Shown: positions 12,301-23,375 of the stretch, one piece after another | Position numbering within the stretch: position 1 is the first letter of the stretch | Layout of the letters: each line of letters opens with the position of its first letter | Assembly (NCBI GenBank): GCA_002205965.3 | Contig: NADL03000675.1 | Location: forward strand, 806,001-870,000 | Direction: 5' to 3' | DNA from: Kappaphycus alvarezii | Lineage: Eukaryota > Rhodophyta > Florideophyceae > Gigartinales > Solieriaceae | DNA: 64,000 bases | Translations under genes and position numbers: made by a program | Notes under the pieces: model-generated | Told to the model about the DNA's origin: nothing | Database searches by the model: none | Seen by the model: only the letters and a program-made list of their open reading frames with translations

Positions 12301-13960
12301 TCCATCGTCACGCAATTGACCTGGATAGAATTCGTTCGATGGTAAATCAAGCTCTTTTTTAGACATGTCAAATATTACGGAACCAGGTTCTTTTTTATGT
12401 TTAAAATTTTCAGTGTTTTTATTTTTGATGAAGAACCTTTCAAATACTTTTTCCAATCCTTGTATGTATCTTTTTCGTACGCTCAGTGTCCAAATTCTCC
12501 ACATCTGTGGCAAATGGATTTTTTCATTAATGCAGTCTAAGCTTGATATTTTTCTAGTTGGTTTCTTTCCTTTAAATGAACTATTTGATTGATTTGATGA
12601 TATACACTTTTGCGAATTTACATGTATTTGGCTTGAGTTTTGAGGCTTATCACATGCCCTTCTTGATACAAACCTTCTAAATCCCCCTTGGTCCATGCGT
12701 TTAGGTCCCTGCAAATTGGTGATATGCGGACTGCAAGCCCAACACATTTGCAACCAAATTTAAGCATTTCTGATGCAATTTTTTTCGGCATTTCGACTAA
12801 GTTTTCGATACATTCACCTTCTAATATATCACGACCTTCGAATATATCACGTCCTTCAGACTCAATTTTTGAACTCATTTTCTCTAAAATACCACCCGCC
12901 CTGTCCAGACTGATTGACATGGGACCCTTCCAACGCCCATGCAATTCCTTTTACCAGAGTATTTTCCTTAATACTTTAGTCATTCTAATTTCATACCCAC
13001 ATACACCGGGCCTGCGAATGAAAGAAGAACAGTCTAATGCAACGGCCGCCGAAAATTTAAGTGTTCTAATTACATAAACAAATAGTTCCTCCAGACACAA
13101 TACTCTATTGAGATTGTCTGCAAATACCCCGCCGTCCTGAAACAACTCGTACAGTTGAAAAAATTCACCATTTCCCCTAACATTTCTAACACATTCTAAA
13201 AGCCGATCCACCAATGTATTGCTTTCGTAACATTTCACCATTGTTACATATTATAAAACGACTCCCAACATCTGCTTGCTACTATTACTACCTAGAGCCA
13301 GTTGTAGGAAGGAGCTTTAGATCTATGTAATAGAAAGGGAAGAGGGGATGGGACTTTCAGTTACGTTGTGAACCTTTTGTATCCCTAACTTCGTGTAGAC
13401 TTCTCGAACAAAATTTGCAATAGCCAGCTCGAAAACTACTAGATATTTGGAATCTATATCGCAAATGTTCACCGAAAATATGTCTTTAAATCTTATCACC
13501 TCAGAGAAATACACTAAAAATCATAAACAGATAAGAGAGAGACGCTGTGATTCCATCCTTGATGTTTAAAAGGCGATTCCTAACATTCTGTCCTTGATTA
13601 GTACTTAAATCTGTGTCTTTATTAGATAAAAATTGTTCCAGGATAATCCCTGACAAAATTTCTACGGGTTTTGTTCCTATTGATGAGATAATTCTGTTTA
13701 TAGCTTTTTCGGGTTGGAAAGTTTGCACCTTATTCTTCCTCCTAGTCTTTCGCAAGCGTAGCTGGTTTTCGCAGGAGATTAACGCTTGTACAAAATTTTG
13801 TGCAATTTTTTGTTGTGGACAGAGAATTTCTTGTGTGTGATAGGAATGACAGAAAAACAATAATGAATTCAACGACTCTTTGAATGTTGGGACGCACACC
13901 TCCTCGAGAAACGGACTTGCTTTTCTTCACATTCGACGCAAACTCCAGGTACAACTATGA
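9360..13960 (-). mobile_element. AT-rich block with an LTR-type retroelement fossil (gag-like zinc knuckle, RNase H-like segment)
   Basis: About 9.0-10.9 and 12.0-14.3 kb are much more AT-rich than the rest of the window. On the minus strand near 12.5 kb there is a gag-like zinc knuckle (CHRCGEFGH) after a lysine/serine-rich stretch. Near 10.3 kb a segment (FKFYLERKGFTFVILASED) resembles the RNase H start of Ty3-type elements. Gag then pol on one strand is the expected order. The copy is badly broken (many breaks), looks old, and is split by a GC-richer insert at 10.9-11.95 kb. No clear terminal repeats were found. The family assignment is weak. Confidence 0.35.
10920..11700. other. GC-rich insert inside the AT-rich block, identity unknown
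   Basis: Base composition changes sharply at about 10,900 and again after about 11,700. A minus-strand frame of about 184 codons (10,946-11,500) and a plus frame (11,051-11,338) are open, but neither shows a domain I know. It may be a later insertion of another repeat. Confidence 0.35.
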
Positions 13961-14350
13961 GAACCAGCAACTCTTCACAAACTAGTTTTTCTTAATCAAT
14001 TATTTCTGCTTCTGCGAGCGCTTGTGAGGAATTCTTTCTGTTAACTACGTATTCTATTAGATGTTACCAAAAATCAAGTCCAGTGGCGGGGGGATCTTGC
14101 GCATACAGACAAAGCATTTAATCAGATACAAGAATGAGTAAGACATTGATTAAAGCTAGTGACACACGTAGTTGAAAGAAAAATAGAAAAAAACTCTCAA
14201 GACCGTTTGAGTATCAAAAACCTCCCCTCTCCTCGAAATTTTTGTCCGCTTCGCGGCTTATCGCCAACTTACTACATTCTTGACCAATCCAATGAAAAAA
14301 AGTTGGTATGCCACTTTGCTTTCCAATCTTTCACATTCTGCTGACCCAGA

Positions 14351-15464
14351 ATGAATACAATCAACTGTATAACTGAGCTACATCTCCAGAGCCAAGAGCA
14401 TGAGAGAATTCACCCATGAAAAATTCGACAGTATTTAAAATCAGAGGCTGAAGAAGAAAAGGACATGAAAACAATTGGTTCCATTGACTCCACTATTAAG
14501 AAGATGGCAGCAATAGATATGATTGACCCTTCGTCCTGCTCATGAATGAAGGATCTTTTCACAACTTATGTCTCTAAATTGCGTCGATATGGCTCACATG
14601 GTTTATGTAAAATCGATGGAAACTCACAGATAAGCATGTGGTATCAGGCGTCAAAACATGCACTCGAAAGTATTGTCCAGAAACCGATCTGGAGCTCACA
14701 TATCACTCATACCACAAAGATGCGAGAGAGTTCATGAAACTTGCAATCACAGCTGTGGAAGCCTTTCTGTGTCTTAGAAGGCGTTCCAGGGCTGCATGAA
14801 CTGAGCAACATCGAAACTACACATCAAATGAGTCCATTTGCTACCACTAGACTCGTCGAACGCATCGAAAAGTGGGTAGTTGCTGTCATTTTCACCACCA
14901 TTATCATTAGCTGAATTAACATTCGCATAACTACGCATTTCCTGTTCCTTGGCCATTGCTGTTGGGGCAGAAATTGAAGGGCGTTTGCAGATGCCGGTGG
15001 GGGGATACATTGACAGTTGTCTCGTTGGGATGAAAATGGCTCATGTCAGCGTATGTTATTGAATTTCTTAGAGAAAGCAGACAATATTCGCTTTATACTA
15101 TCAACTGGATAGTAGCTAGGAGGAAAAGGGGCAGAAGAAAGAGATTACAGTGCGGAAGCGAAGGAACAGGGCGGAGCAGAAGTGCAGAGCGGGGCACTAG
15201 GACACAGTCGTGCAGAGGAGCAAGGTGTATCAGAAGGCAAGCAGGAGTGGAGGAACAGGGCGGAGCAGGAATGAAGTGCGTAGCACTGGGACACAGCCGT
15301 ACAGGAGAGCAATTTGTATCCGAAAGGAGGGTAGGAGTGGAGGAGGCTGAGGTTAAGGCAAGGCTGGGGCTGGGAAAGTACTGTTTATGGAAATGTCGTA
15401 ATTTTATGTAACATTCTGCATTTTTTGAATTACTCCGTTGCATCAAGATGATATCTTTAATGCC
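14351..15464. other. Unrecognised sequence between repeats
   Basis: No gene is supported here. Short open frames (minus 14,774-15,010; plus 15,043-15,411) show no domain, and the second is low-complexity Arg/Gly sequence produced by the tandem repeat listed separately. Confidence 0.4.
15162..15345. repeat. Two-copy tandem repeat, period 89 bases
   Basis: AGGAACAGGGCGGAGCAG occurs at 15162 and again at 15251. GCACTAGGACACAGTCGT at 15194 is matched by GCACTGGGACACAGCCGT at 15283. The spacing is 89 bases in both cases. The units differ by scattered substitutions, so the duplication is not recent. A period not divisible by three argues against coding. Confidence 0.7.
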
Positions 15465-18400
15465 ATGAAGGATAACTATAGTTATCTTAAGGATTTTTGG
15501 CAGAACTTTCGTACAATCTTAGGATAACTATACTTATCCTTACAGTTAAAATCCGGCCTACTTTGGAGTATCAATTGTAGGGAATTAAACGTTAATGGGC
15601 TCAAAAATCAGATCTATGATCTGGTTAACAAGCGAAAGCGATTGGCTTTCAAGCGTCAAAATCCGACCATTTTAAGAGAATGACGACTATGTTCCCGACA
15701 AGCCTCAGCACCGTGTTGAGGCGGATCGACAGACACTCAAAACGGATACGAAGCAGCCTTTTGTGATGCGCAGCCCCTCCAGAACCCATGGTGACGGCTC
15801 TTCTGCCGCTGCATTGACAAACCAACCACAAGGCGAGTCTCCGTCAGAGACATTGTCGCGTCGGGGGAGGGGTAGGCCATCTGGTGGGGAAGGGTCTCGG
15901 TCGCGGATCATCATTATCTTCCGGAGCGCGCGTGGTAGAGCAGAGGTTCAAGAACTACTCTGAGGGGTAGAGGGACAAGGAGAGGAATTGCAAGAAGGGG
16001 ACTGACCGGATCAGATCCAAGTCAGGGTTGGAAGTTTTGCAGGAAAGATTGCTCACAAGTTCTGATGGAGAAACAATTCTCTGAATCGCTTCTCCAGAAC
16101 AGAGCACGAATTCTATGTCAAACGTCGGTATCTAGATGAAATTGAGTGTACTGTGAGGGGATTATTCCATCGAGGTGTGGATATGTTGTGCTGATGATGA
16201 ACATGTTGATCAAACAACTGGCAGAGTGGCTCAATGAGCTTCTTAGATTACAAAAACCGTGAAGAAAATAACTATTCCCGACATGTACCGGTACGTAGCA
16301 GTTTTACTTCTATCTCACCACTGGACTCAGTTTCGACAAGGTAATACAGATAATGCGTCAAAGCGGCCATATCCCTCCGTGTTCGGACAAGGTGAAGTTT
16401 ATCGCAGATAACATTTTGGCTTATTCACCGACAGGAAGGGGTTCAGATGTATGGAAATTGGAAATACTCGACGAGATCATACAAGAGCTGACAGAATTTG
16501 AATCATTGGCGTTTCGTGAGACAAGAAAGGTGTTTTTTACTCCTCTAAATTGCTGGCTACCTTAGGCGATGATCTTTTTGGTACAAGGGAATCAGATAAT
16601 CAGGTTAAGATGTTGAGTTCAAGAAAAGCGGATAGAGAAGGGAATTCTGCGGACGCAGTCGCGGATGCATTTTTAGAGTGGTCCTGCATTAAGATTTAGA
16701 CGGCGTGGGGAATCACAGTGGAATCTGTTCGTAAGTGTTTATGACATTGATGGACGGGAGGGGGGAGGAGGCACTAAATGGTTGCATTTTACAGCCGACA
16801 GAGGGTACGGAAAGAGGATTTATGAATTTGATGAATGAATTTGGAGTGAGTTCTGTCTTTGTCATGTCAGATCATTTACTTCGTGTGCACCCTTCGTTGC
16901 AAGGTCGTTTCTGAATCCGAGTCGCTGGATGAGGAGGAAGACTTAATTTGGATACAGATCAAGGATCAAGATCTGAGGGGACAGATGGAAGTACAGATAA
17001 CCTTCAGTCAACAAACAACTCAGTGGGACTGAAAATGAGATGTTGGGCAAACGAAACTGGTTATTGCAGATAGAAGGGCATCGTTTATCATTGATGATAG
17101 CCCTAAACTGGGACCAGAAGTTTTTATGGCAAGAAATCTGCCCCTAGTGGCTCTCTGAATAGGACAGGTCAACGAAGGGTGAGTGCCATAGCAGTAAGAG
17201 AACATGGATCAGAGAAGTTCAGTAAAGTTTTGAGGTTCATGTATACTGTACCTCAAAACGTATCTGATTTACTGAACAAGTGGATTGAGGTTCCCAAGAC
17301 TGGTTTTTGTTTCGACTGGACTCTCTTCGGTCGCAGCTTGGTTGAACATGTAGGTCAACAAGTCAAGAAGGGTAGTGCAGAGGAAAAACTTAAGCAACAT
17401 TGTGATGTGCTGACCGTCATGCAGAGATGTGCAGAATGGTTTGTATTAAGGCAGTTCAGAGTCACAGGTACAACTGCTGCAATGATTTTAATGTCAAATG
17501 ATGAGTTGGTCTCCATGTTTGGATGGATCCGACACCTACCGATGACAAGACACTATCTGAATGGTTTGATGATCTCCAGAGGAGTTGGTTCAGTAGTAAA
17601 TTTCGTGAGGCGATGATGAGGGGAACAGCAAACGAGGACGCTGTAATGAACGCTTGAGATCTATGAATTTTGTGACGGCGTTATTTGATGTGGGAATGCT
17701 ATATATGAAGAACATGTTTTCTAGCTTGTTCACCAGACGGCATTGCTATCTTGGATGTTTCTAAATTTGGGGACGAGCAGAACAACATCACTGGACATGG
17801 AGAAGGGGAGGTAATGTATCTGTTGAGATCAAGACTCGAGTTGCTGCCTCTACATTGGGACAGGCGTTGTCCCTGTCCAGAGCTGAACCATTTTTTGCGC
17901 CTTTGGAGACCACGCATTAAAAAGTATGTCCCAAAGATCACATTGGTCAAATCGCGCAACAATTCTTGTATTGGGTTGCAGTACTCTGTTCATGTTGTTG
18001 TGAAGAATCTGGAATCTATACACTGTCATAATCAAGTGTTCCTCAGAGATTATCTGTAAGGTCGGGATGTATTACTATCGTTTTGTCAACCAACTCTGAA
18101 CTGGGCATATGACGGCAGCAGATCTTCCAAGTTTTGTTGTAGGTGCAACTCAACAACTCGTGAAAGCTCCATACAAATTCTGGAAGATAATAGATGACAG
18201 ATTAAGGAGTGGCGGTCCTTTGTCCCCCTGAAGTTATTCAAGCACGCATCCCAAAGCTTTTACTCCAAACAAAGGCGGGAGTGGATGGGGAAACACAGCA
18301 GCGTGCCATTTTACGATCGTCAACCTCTCACCAGAAGTGGGCACAGAAAATAATATCCCAGATTATCAAAACAATCGCTTTGAATGCATTCATTGCTTGG

Positions 18401-19390
18401 CGCATGCACCAGGGAGGATCTGCTTGAGACCGAAGCCTCATTTCGATCACTTGATAACTATCGTAACCTTTTAAAAAGGTTCAGGCTACAGCAGATTTCA
18501 TGTACGACGTTTCGCATGAGTTGCTATTGTTGGCAAATTGGTATGTGACTGCGGTTGCTGAATGTCCAACCAATAATGGAGCAGGGCATAGAGAGGCTGT
18601 AACTACTGAAGAAAGGGTCAGGTTAATAATATTGGCTCATAAGACAAAGCGAAACCGTTAAATTTTCAACTCTACAGACGGATTAGTGTTACGATGTTCA
18701 TTCGCGGTCATTCTCCAAAGAGTTCGGAAATATTGTATTGTGCGTTTTGTGGCACACACCACGGGAAGGATAGCCAAGGGAAAACTTCCTGGGGTCACAA
18801 AACTTCATACGCTTGTACTATTTGTGGGGTCCATCTATGTGTTCGAACTTATCCGGGTCTACGAAAGAGTTGTTGGGACGTTTGGCATTTCACAAAAGTC
18901 CTTAAGCCAAGAGTAATCCATTCACCTCAATCGAGAGCAACTTATGGATCAAGCCCCAGTGGAACTGAAATAAGAAGCTCTTTACCAGGAGTGGGCGATG
19001 CGGTCAGGCCAGAAGTCTTAGAGGCGACGTCAGGTTTTACACCAGAGGAGCGCGATAATTCTTCAAATTTCCGCTGCCTCTAAAAGTACCACTCGCAGCA
19101 ATGCGAGAACTGTGACTCCTCAGCATATAACTCGAGGCAAAAGGCCTCGCGATGTCCTGAGCCAGACTCCGCGGAGTCTACCTCAAGGTGAATCATCTGT
19201 GCATGTGAGCCTGTCGCCGCAAGCGATGCAGGAGGTAATGCAACGTTGATTTCAACGGCCTTTTAAGAGGTCACCTGGTGAGGTCTTCTATTCTTAATAA
19301 CACCTGGAAAAATCTGTAGAAGTTTCAAAAAACAGTATTGCCGAATTAGATTTTAATTTTGGATAACTATAATTCTCATAAGGGCATAAT
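15465..19390 (+). mobile_element. Long DDE-type DNA transposon with C-terminal cysteine-rich domain (piggyBac-like?), degenerate
   Basis: The + strand encodes, in shifting frames, an Arg/Gly/Ser-rich N-terminus (RRGRGRPSGGEGSRSR, near 15,870), RGIARRG and GWKFCRKD (near 16,000), GDDLFGTR followed by KADREGNSADAVADAF (16,566-16,680), TADRGYG (16,791, a likely catalytic aspartate), HPFVARSFLNPSRW, KSRNNSCIGLQ, TIALNAFIAWR (near 18,375), and a zinc-ribbon-like tail at 18,694-18,900 (YCAFCGTHHG ... SYACTICGVHLCV ... CWDVWH). It ends near 19,249. ALNAFIAWR before a Cys/His tail recalls piggyBac-derived transposases, but the superfamily is uncertain. A second, shorter copy on the minus strand at 37.1-38.5 kb shares the same blocks at matching spacing. 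Frame changes and stops mean it is inactive. GGATAACTATA words lie at both flanks. Confidence 0.5.
15466..15546. repeat. Palindromic GATAACTATAGTTATC and relatives, possible transposon terminus
   Basis: GATAACTATAGTTATC is a perfect 16-base palindrome within 15,468-15,490. A related GGATAACTATACTTATCC follows at about 15,521-15,540, and GGATAACTATAATTCT lies at about 19,363-19,380 on the far side of the DDE transposon. This fits inverted termini. A TTAA directly follows the first palindrome. Confidence 0.45.
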
Positions 19391-20073
19391 GGCCTCTTTG
19401 AAGAAGCCTAGATGCCCAAACTTCAAAAGATGGCTCTCCTTTGATATTGGTCCTTAAGCTCTCAAACTTTGTTCAGTAGTAGAGGTAGATGTGCACTTTC
19501 AGGACATATACTTATTTTGGAGTGCATGAAAAATGCCGAACTTGTGGGGTTCAAACCATACGTGAAGTACAGTATAGTTACCCTTAGTACTACCTGGCAT
19601 TAGGGATATTGTACTGTACGTACTTTTTATAAAAATTTAGCCTTTCATTAACATTAATCCATGATCGAGAGAATTGATGTTCTGATATTGTTACTGTAAT
19701 TAAACTATTCAATGTGCAACTGTAAAGGAGCTGGACAGACGTAGTGTGTACTTTGCGTAGTGGCCGCACACGTGTATTTTATTTCAGCAACGATTCAGCA
19801 TAAATGACATTTCAATCCAGTTCATAATTGCTTGGGATGCGTTTCATGAAAACAGTTGTCTACACGCCCGCATTCGGCTTAATTCGTCGAACTGTAACGA
19901 CCAAGCGCATGCGACTCCATAGGTTGCATTAGCGTTCCGCCTCGCTATGTAAACCAACCTCGTCCTTCGCAACCTTCTCCAAATCTTCCCGCTGCCTGAC
20001 AATTCCAGCAAAGCTTACCTTTGCCTTGCACCGGCCATTCTCAACCTTGCCATTTCCGAAACTGAAACCAGTC
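19391..20073. other. Intergenic upstream region of the dehydratase gene
   Basis: No gene is seen. TACTGTAC-type words lie at 19,567 and 19,609-19,622, about 450-500 bases before the dehydratase ATG. The last 150 bases are richer in C and T, as expected for a compact promoter and leader. A TTG-initiated extension of the dehydratase frame upstream to 20,026 is not used as the start. Confidence 0.4.
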
Positions 20074-21183
20074 ATGACAACAGACACCACTTCCGTGCTG
20101 CATCCCCCTTCCCATTCCGCCACTCCGGACTATCATCCACGTTCTATTCTTCTCACGGGTGGGGCTGGCTTTATAGGTTCTCACGTTGTCGAATTGCTGC
20201 TAGCTCGTTATCCCTACACAAGGATTGTCGTCTTAGACAAGTTGGACTACTGCGCCTCTCTTGACAATCTCACCCACCTTTTATCTAAGCCTAATTTACG
20301 TTGGTGCCGCGGTGATATTCGATCAAAATGCCTCGTCGATTACTTGCTGCGCTCTGAAAAGATTGATACCGTCATGCATTTCGCTGCGAGCACCCATGTT
20401 GATAATTCCTTCCATTCGTCCATCTCATTTACTTCTAACAACGTCGTCGGTACTCATGTCCTGTTAGAAGCAGCTCGTGAGTATGCATCAATTCGCCGTT
20501 TTATTCATGTCTCTACGGATGAAGTGTATGGTGGTGATGCTGAGTTTGAAAGTGAGGAGGCTATGTTGGCCCCTACCAATCCCTATGCTTGTACAAAGGC
20601 GGCCGCTGAATTGATATGCAGGGGGTACGCGAAATCCTTTGGTATGCCTATCATTGTGACTAGGGGGAATAATGTCTATGGACCGCGGCAGTATCCTGAC
20701 AAGCTTATTGCAAAGACATGTTGCTTGTTAGCGAGAGGCAAGCCCGCATTTATACATGGGAATGGCTTGCATTCGAGAAATTACGTTTACGTCACTGACA
20801 TGGCAGAGGCTTTTTTGGTCGTGTTGAGGAAGGGAAAGGCAGGTTGTGTGTACAATGTCGGCTCAGAGGAGGAAAAGACCAACTTGGAGGTGGTTAGGGA
20901 TTGCATTCGGGCAAGTGGTTTGTATGAAGATAATAACCCGGATAAATGGATTGAGTTTGTCAGTGATAGGGAGGTTAATGACCAACATTACCGCATTGAT
21001 TCTTCAAAGTTGGCCAAGTTAGGATGGACAAGTCGTGTGTCATGGCAGCAGGGTGTTCAAATGACTGTCGATTGGTACGCAAATGAGGACAATTTACGTC
21101 GATGGCCGCATTATCAAAAGGGTCTGGTTGCCCATCCCACTTCAGAAAAGGGCTCTGCTGTCGACGAGTTGACCTTGTTTTAG
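20074..21183 (+). CDS. Nucleotide-sugar 4,6-dehydratase (dTDP-/UDP-glucose 4,6-dehydratase, RmlB/RHM type)
   Basis: This extended short-chain dehydrogenase removes water from an NDP-glucose to give the 4-keto-6-deoxy sugar, the first step to rhamnose-type sugars in cytosol. The first in-frame ATG (20,074) gives 369 residues with no intron. NAD-binding TGGAGFIG lies at residues 28-35, with an acidic residue after the second strand (VVLDKLDYC) as expected for NAD. HFAASTHVDNS at 103-113, the catalytic STDEVYG at 147-153 and the YACTK pair at 171-175 are all present, and the NVYGPRQYPDKLI and GNGLHSRNYVYVTD substrate segments follow. The TDE triad separates 4,6-dehydratases from 4-epimerases. 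It resembles the N-terminal half of plant RHM or animal TGDS; the reductase half is absent. The frame is intact. UDP versus dTDP preference cannot be read from sequence. Confidence 0.92.
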   Translation: MTTDTTSVLHPPSHSATPDYHPRSILLTGGAGFIGSHVVELLLARYPYTRIVVLDKLDYCASLDNLTHLLSKPNLRWCRGDIRSKCLVDYLLRSEKIDTVMHFAASTHVDNSFHSSISFTSNNVVGTHVLLEAAREYASIRRFIHVSTDEVYGGDAEFESEEAMLAPTNPYACTKAAAELICRGYAKSFGMPIIVTRGNNVYGPRQYPDKLIAKTCCLLARGKPAFIHGNGLHSRNYVYVTDMAEAFLVVLRKGKAGCVYNVGSEEEKTNLEVVRDCIRASGLYEDNNPDKWIEFVSDREVNDQHYRIDSSKLAKLGWTSRVSWQQGVQMTVDWYANEDNLRRWPHYQKGLVAHPTSEKGSAVDELTLF

Positions 21184-21507
21184 GGTGTTACGGTCCCTGC
21201 GTGAACTTCTCTCCGGAGTTGCCGATGGCTTTGACTGAAGTTTTTAAAGCCCATAATTTTGTTTTATTAGCGGACATGTACAACTGTATCACTTGTGAAA
21301 GAGGAATACTGAGTAATTATGCGACGCTCCGTTGTCCGCGTTTCACAAGGAACTAATGAAGATCGGTGGTGTGATGTCGACATTTTCCCGTAATATGCAA
21401 GTTACAGGGTCTCCTTCCCTAACAGTTCTCCCAAAACTGCGAACAAAACAATTCACACTCACCGCATAACTCAGCCGCCAGAATATTACTGTACCTAACT
21501 ACCTTTC

Positions 21508-22665
21508 CTATTCGCGTAGAGCAAAAAAGAAAACATTGCAATGATCATCAGGCAACTGCCGATATCCGTCGCACCGAAAGCCCACTTCTCGTATTAAAGC
21601 CAGTGCCTTGTCGTTCCCCCACATTACCCCAACCGCCTCGTCTGGACTACCAGTCTTATGCAAAGTTGCGGGTACCGAAAACATCACCGAAATCGTATAA
21701 AGAAGAGGCCCCGCTGGATGGGAACGGTTCGACCTTGCATCACTGCTTGCGGCCACATCTTGGAGCAAAAAGGTCCCTCCTCGTCGAAGTGCCTGATGAG
21801 CACGAATCACAACATTACGCACGTCGCCTGTTTCTACTAATCCGCCAAAACACGTAATTAGATCGTAAGCCGAGTGTGCGGACGTCTCGGTTATTTGCAC
21901 ACGTTTGAACCGAACGTTTTGAAGTCCGTCCTTTTCCGCGGCGTCTTGAGCAAGTGCAATATGTGCAGCATTTGAATCGTACCCAGTAAACCAGCTGCGG
22001 GGAAACGCTTTTGCAAGTGTAATCAAATTGATTCCAGAGCCACATTCCACGTCCAAAACGTCAATACCACTTCTAAGATCCTGGATCAGGGTCCCCTCAG
22101 TGAGTGGCAGGATCCAATCGACTAGCGAGGAGGCAATAGTTTGTGCTGCATCCGCGGCCATGATTGATTTAAGCTCCCCAAACTCACTGGCAGGAATGCC
22201 ATTTCCGGTACGAAAGCAGTCCACAGACTTTGCTTCAAAGGAAGATAGGATGGAGATGTACTGCGACAACACGGCGACATTCTCTGGGCCGCGCCCCCAT
22301 GTGAGAAAAGCAGCATTCTCGGCAGGTAGTTTGAATTTTATGTCACGGTCCTTCACGTTACCCTCCTCTGCAGAGATTATGCCTCCCACATACATCGTAG
22401 CAAGCCATTCGCGAACATACCTTTCATGTAGCCCGGTTGACTTTGCCAACTCTGTACTCGTTACTGCCGGAAGTGCCGCCATCGCCTCAAATAGTCCAGT
22501 CTTGTGTCCGATAGATATCATCAATGTTAGTGCACCGTTGTTTAGCAGATTAAGCATTCGAGCGCCGAATTCGTTTACTTTGTCAGAATCAAGAGCAATA
22601 TTGCGCGTTGAGCCTTCCATCTCCGCTGTAGGGAGTTGCGTTTCCGAGAATACCTTATCTATCAT
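21508..22665 (-). CDS. SAM-dependent methyltransferase with N-terminal winged helix (Rv2258c-like)
   Basis: The first ATG in the frame is at 22,665 (MIDKVFSETQLP), giving 385 residues. The open frame upstream is a leader with a CAA/TTG microsatellite and no ATG. An N-terminal winged helix (LMISIGHKTGLFEAMAALP, then STGLHERYVREWLATMYVGG) is followed by a class I SAM-binding fold. Motif I reads VLDVECGSG near residue 197, with GYDSNAAHIALAQ as the second strand, LITCFGGLVETGD and LRRGGTFLLQDV. This layout matches bacterial Rv2258c-type enzymes of unknown substrate. Motif I has Glu where Gly is usual (D-x-G-C-G-x-G). The C-terminus ends HCNVFFFALRE. It is convergent with the dehydratase, 325 bases apart. 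The family is firm; the substrate is unknown. Confidence 0.85.
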   Translation of the reverse strand: MIDKVFSETQLPTAEMEGSTRNIALDSDKVNEFGARMLNLLNNGALTLMISIGHKTGLFEAMAALPAVTSTELAKSTGLHERYVREWLATMYVGGIISAEEGNVKDRDIKFKLPAENAAFLTWGRGPENVAVLSQYISILSSFEAKSVDCFRTGNGIPASEFGELKSIMAADAAQTIASSLVDWILPLTEGTLIQDLRSGIDVLDVECGSGINLITLAKAFPRSWFTGYDSNAAHIALAQDAAEKDGLQNVRFKRVQITETSAHSAYDLITCFGGLVETGDVRNVVIRAHQALRRGGTFLLQDVAASSDARSNRSHPAGPLLYTISVMFSVPATLHKTGSPDEAVGVMWGNDKALALIREVGFRCDGYRQLPDDHCNVFFFALRE

Positions 22666-23375
22666 GCCTCTTTCTTGTTTCTTGTTCGTAATGAGGCTGA
22701 GTGGGTTGCAATGATTTCCTTTGCAACAACAACAACAACACCTCAACAGCTGTTTTGCGTTTTGTGAATAAAGAGTCAAGCCCGTCGCTTTCAAGCAACT
22801 GTAAACAACATATTTCAAAGAAAGACTTCCCCTCCCATGTCGCAAGGAGAGCAATATAAAACCTTTGATCAGGTCTGCGGCATTGGCAAATGAAGAGAAC
22901 AATTTTTTTTCATTTCATCCGATTGCAATTAATCACGACTCTGTCTTTGGACTGTCTTCTTGTAATTAAGTGCCTGCTTTAATCAAGCCACCCGACGTAG
23001 ACAGTAACCTGCGGTTGAAGACTTATGCCTGTCCCACCTTTTCTTTCATTTTTATGATATGCGACCATGCCTTCAGTTTTTCCACAACAGGTGGCGCTTT
23101 GGACCCGTTATTCATCTAGGAAAATGTTCTTGCCTTCACGTCAACTTGTAATTCATGGTGGAGTCTGGCAAACTATACATTTTTTGTAGTAGTGATATCT
23201 ATCCCATATTATCTAGTTGAAATCCACGGGATGTACTTACCTGTATGTACTCTTTTTCCGTGGGTCCAGTCTTGTATTATGCACTCGGAGTTTTGTGGTC
23301 TCCTGGATGTACTTTGCTTCTGCTCGCTTTTGATCCCAGTTGCAAAATACTGGAGCAGTCCTTTTTCGGATAGCA
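22666..23375. other. Shared upstream region between divergent methyltransferase and lectin-like genes
   Basis: No gene is seen. A (TTG)n microsatellite lies at about 22,718-22,742 in the methyltransferase leader. A minus frame over 22,666-22,902 is open but lacks ATG. The region probably holds both promoters. Confidence 0.4.

Noticed and set aside
15925-15965. tRNA-like string with GTGGTAGAGC and GGTTCAAG
   Set aside because: Does not fold into a cloverleaf and lies in the coding part of the DDE transposon.
22028-22714. + frame of 228 codons opposite the methyltransferase
   Set aside because: Shadow of the conserved minus-strand gene.
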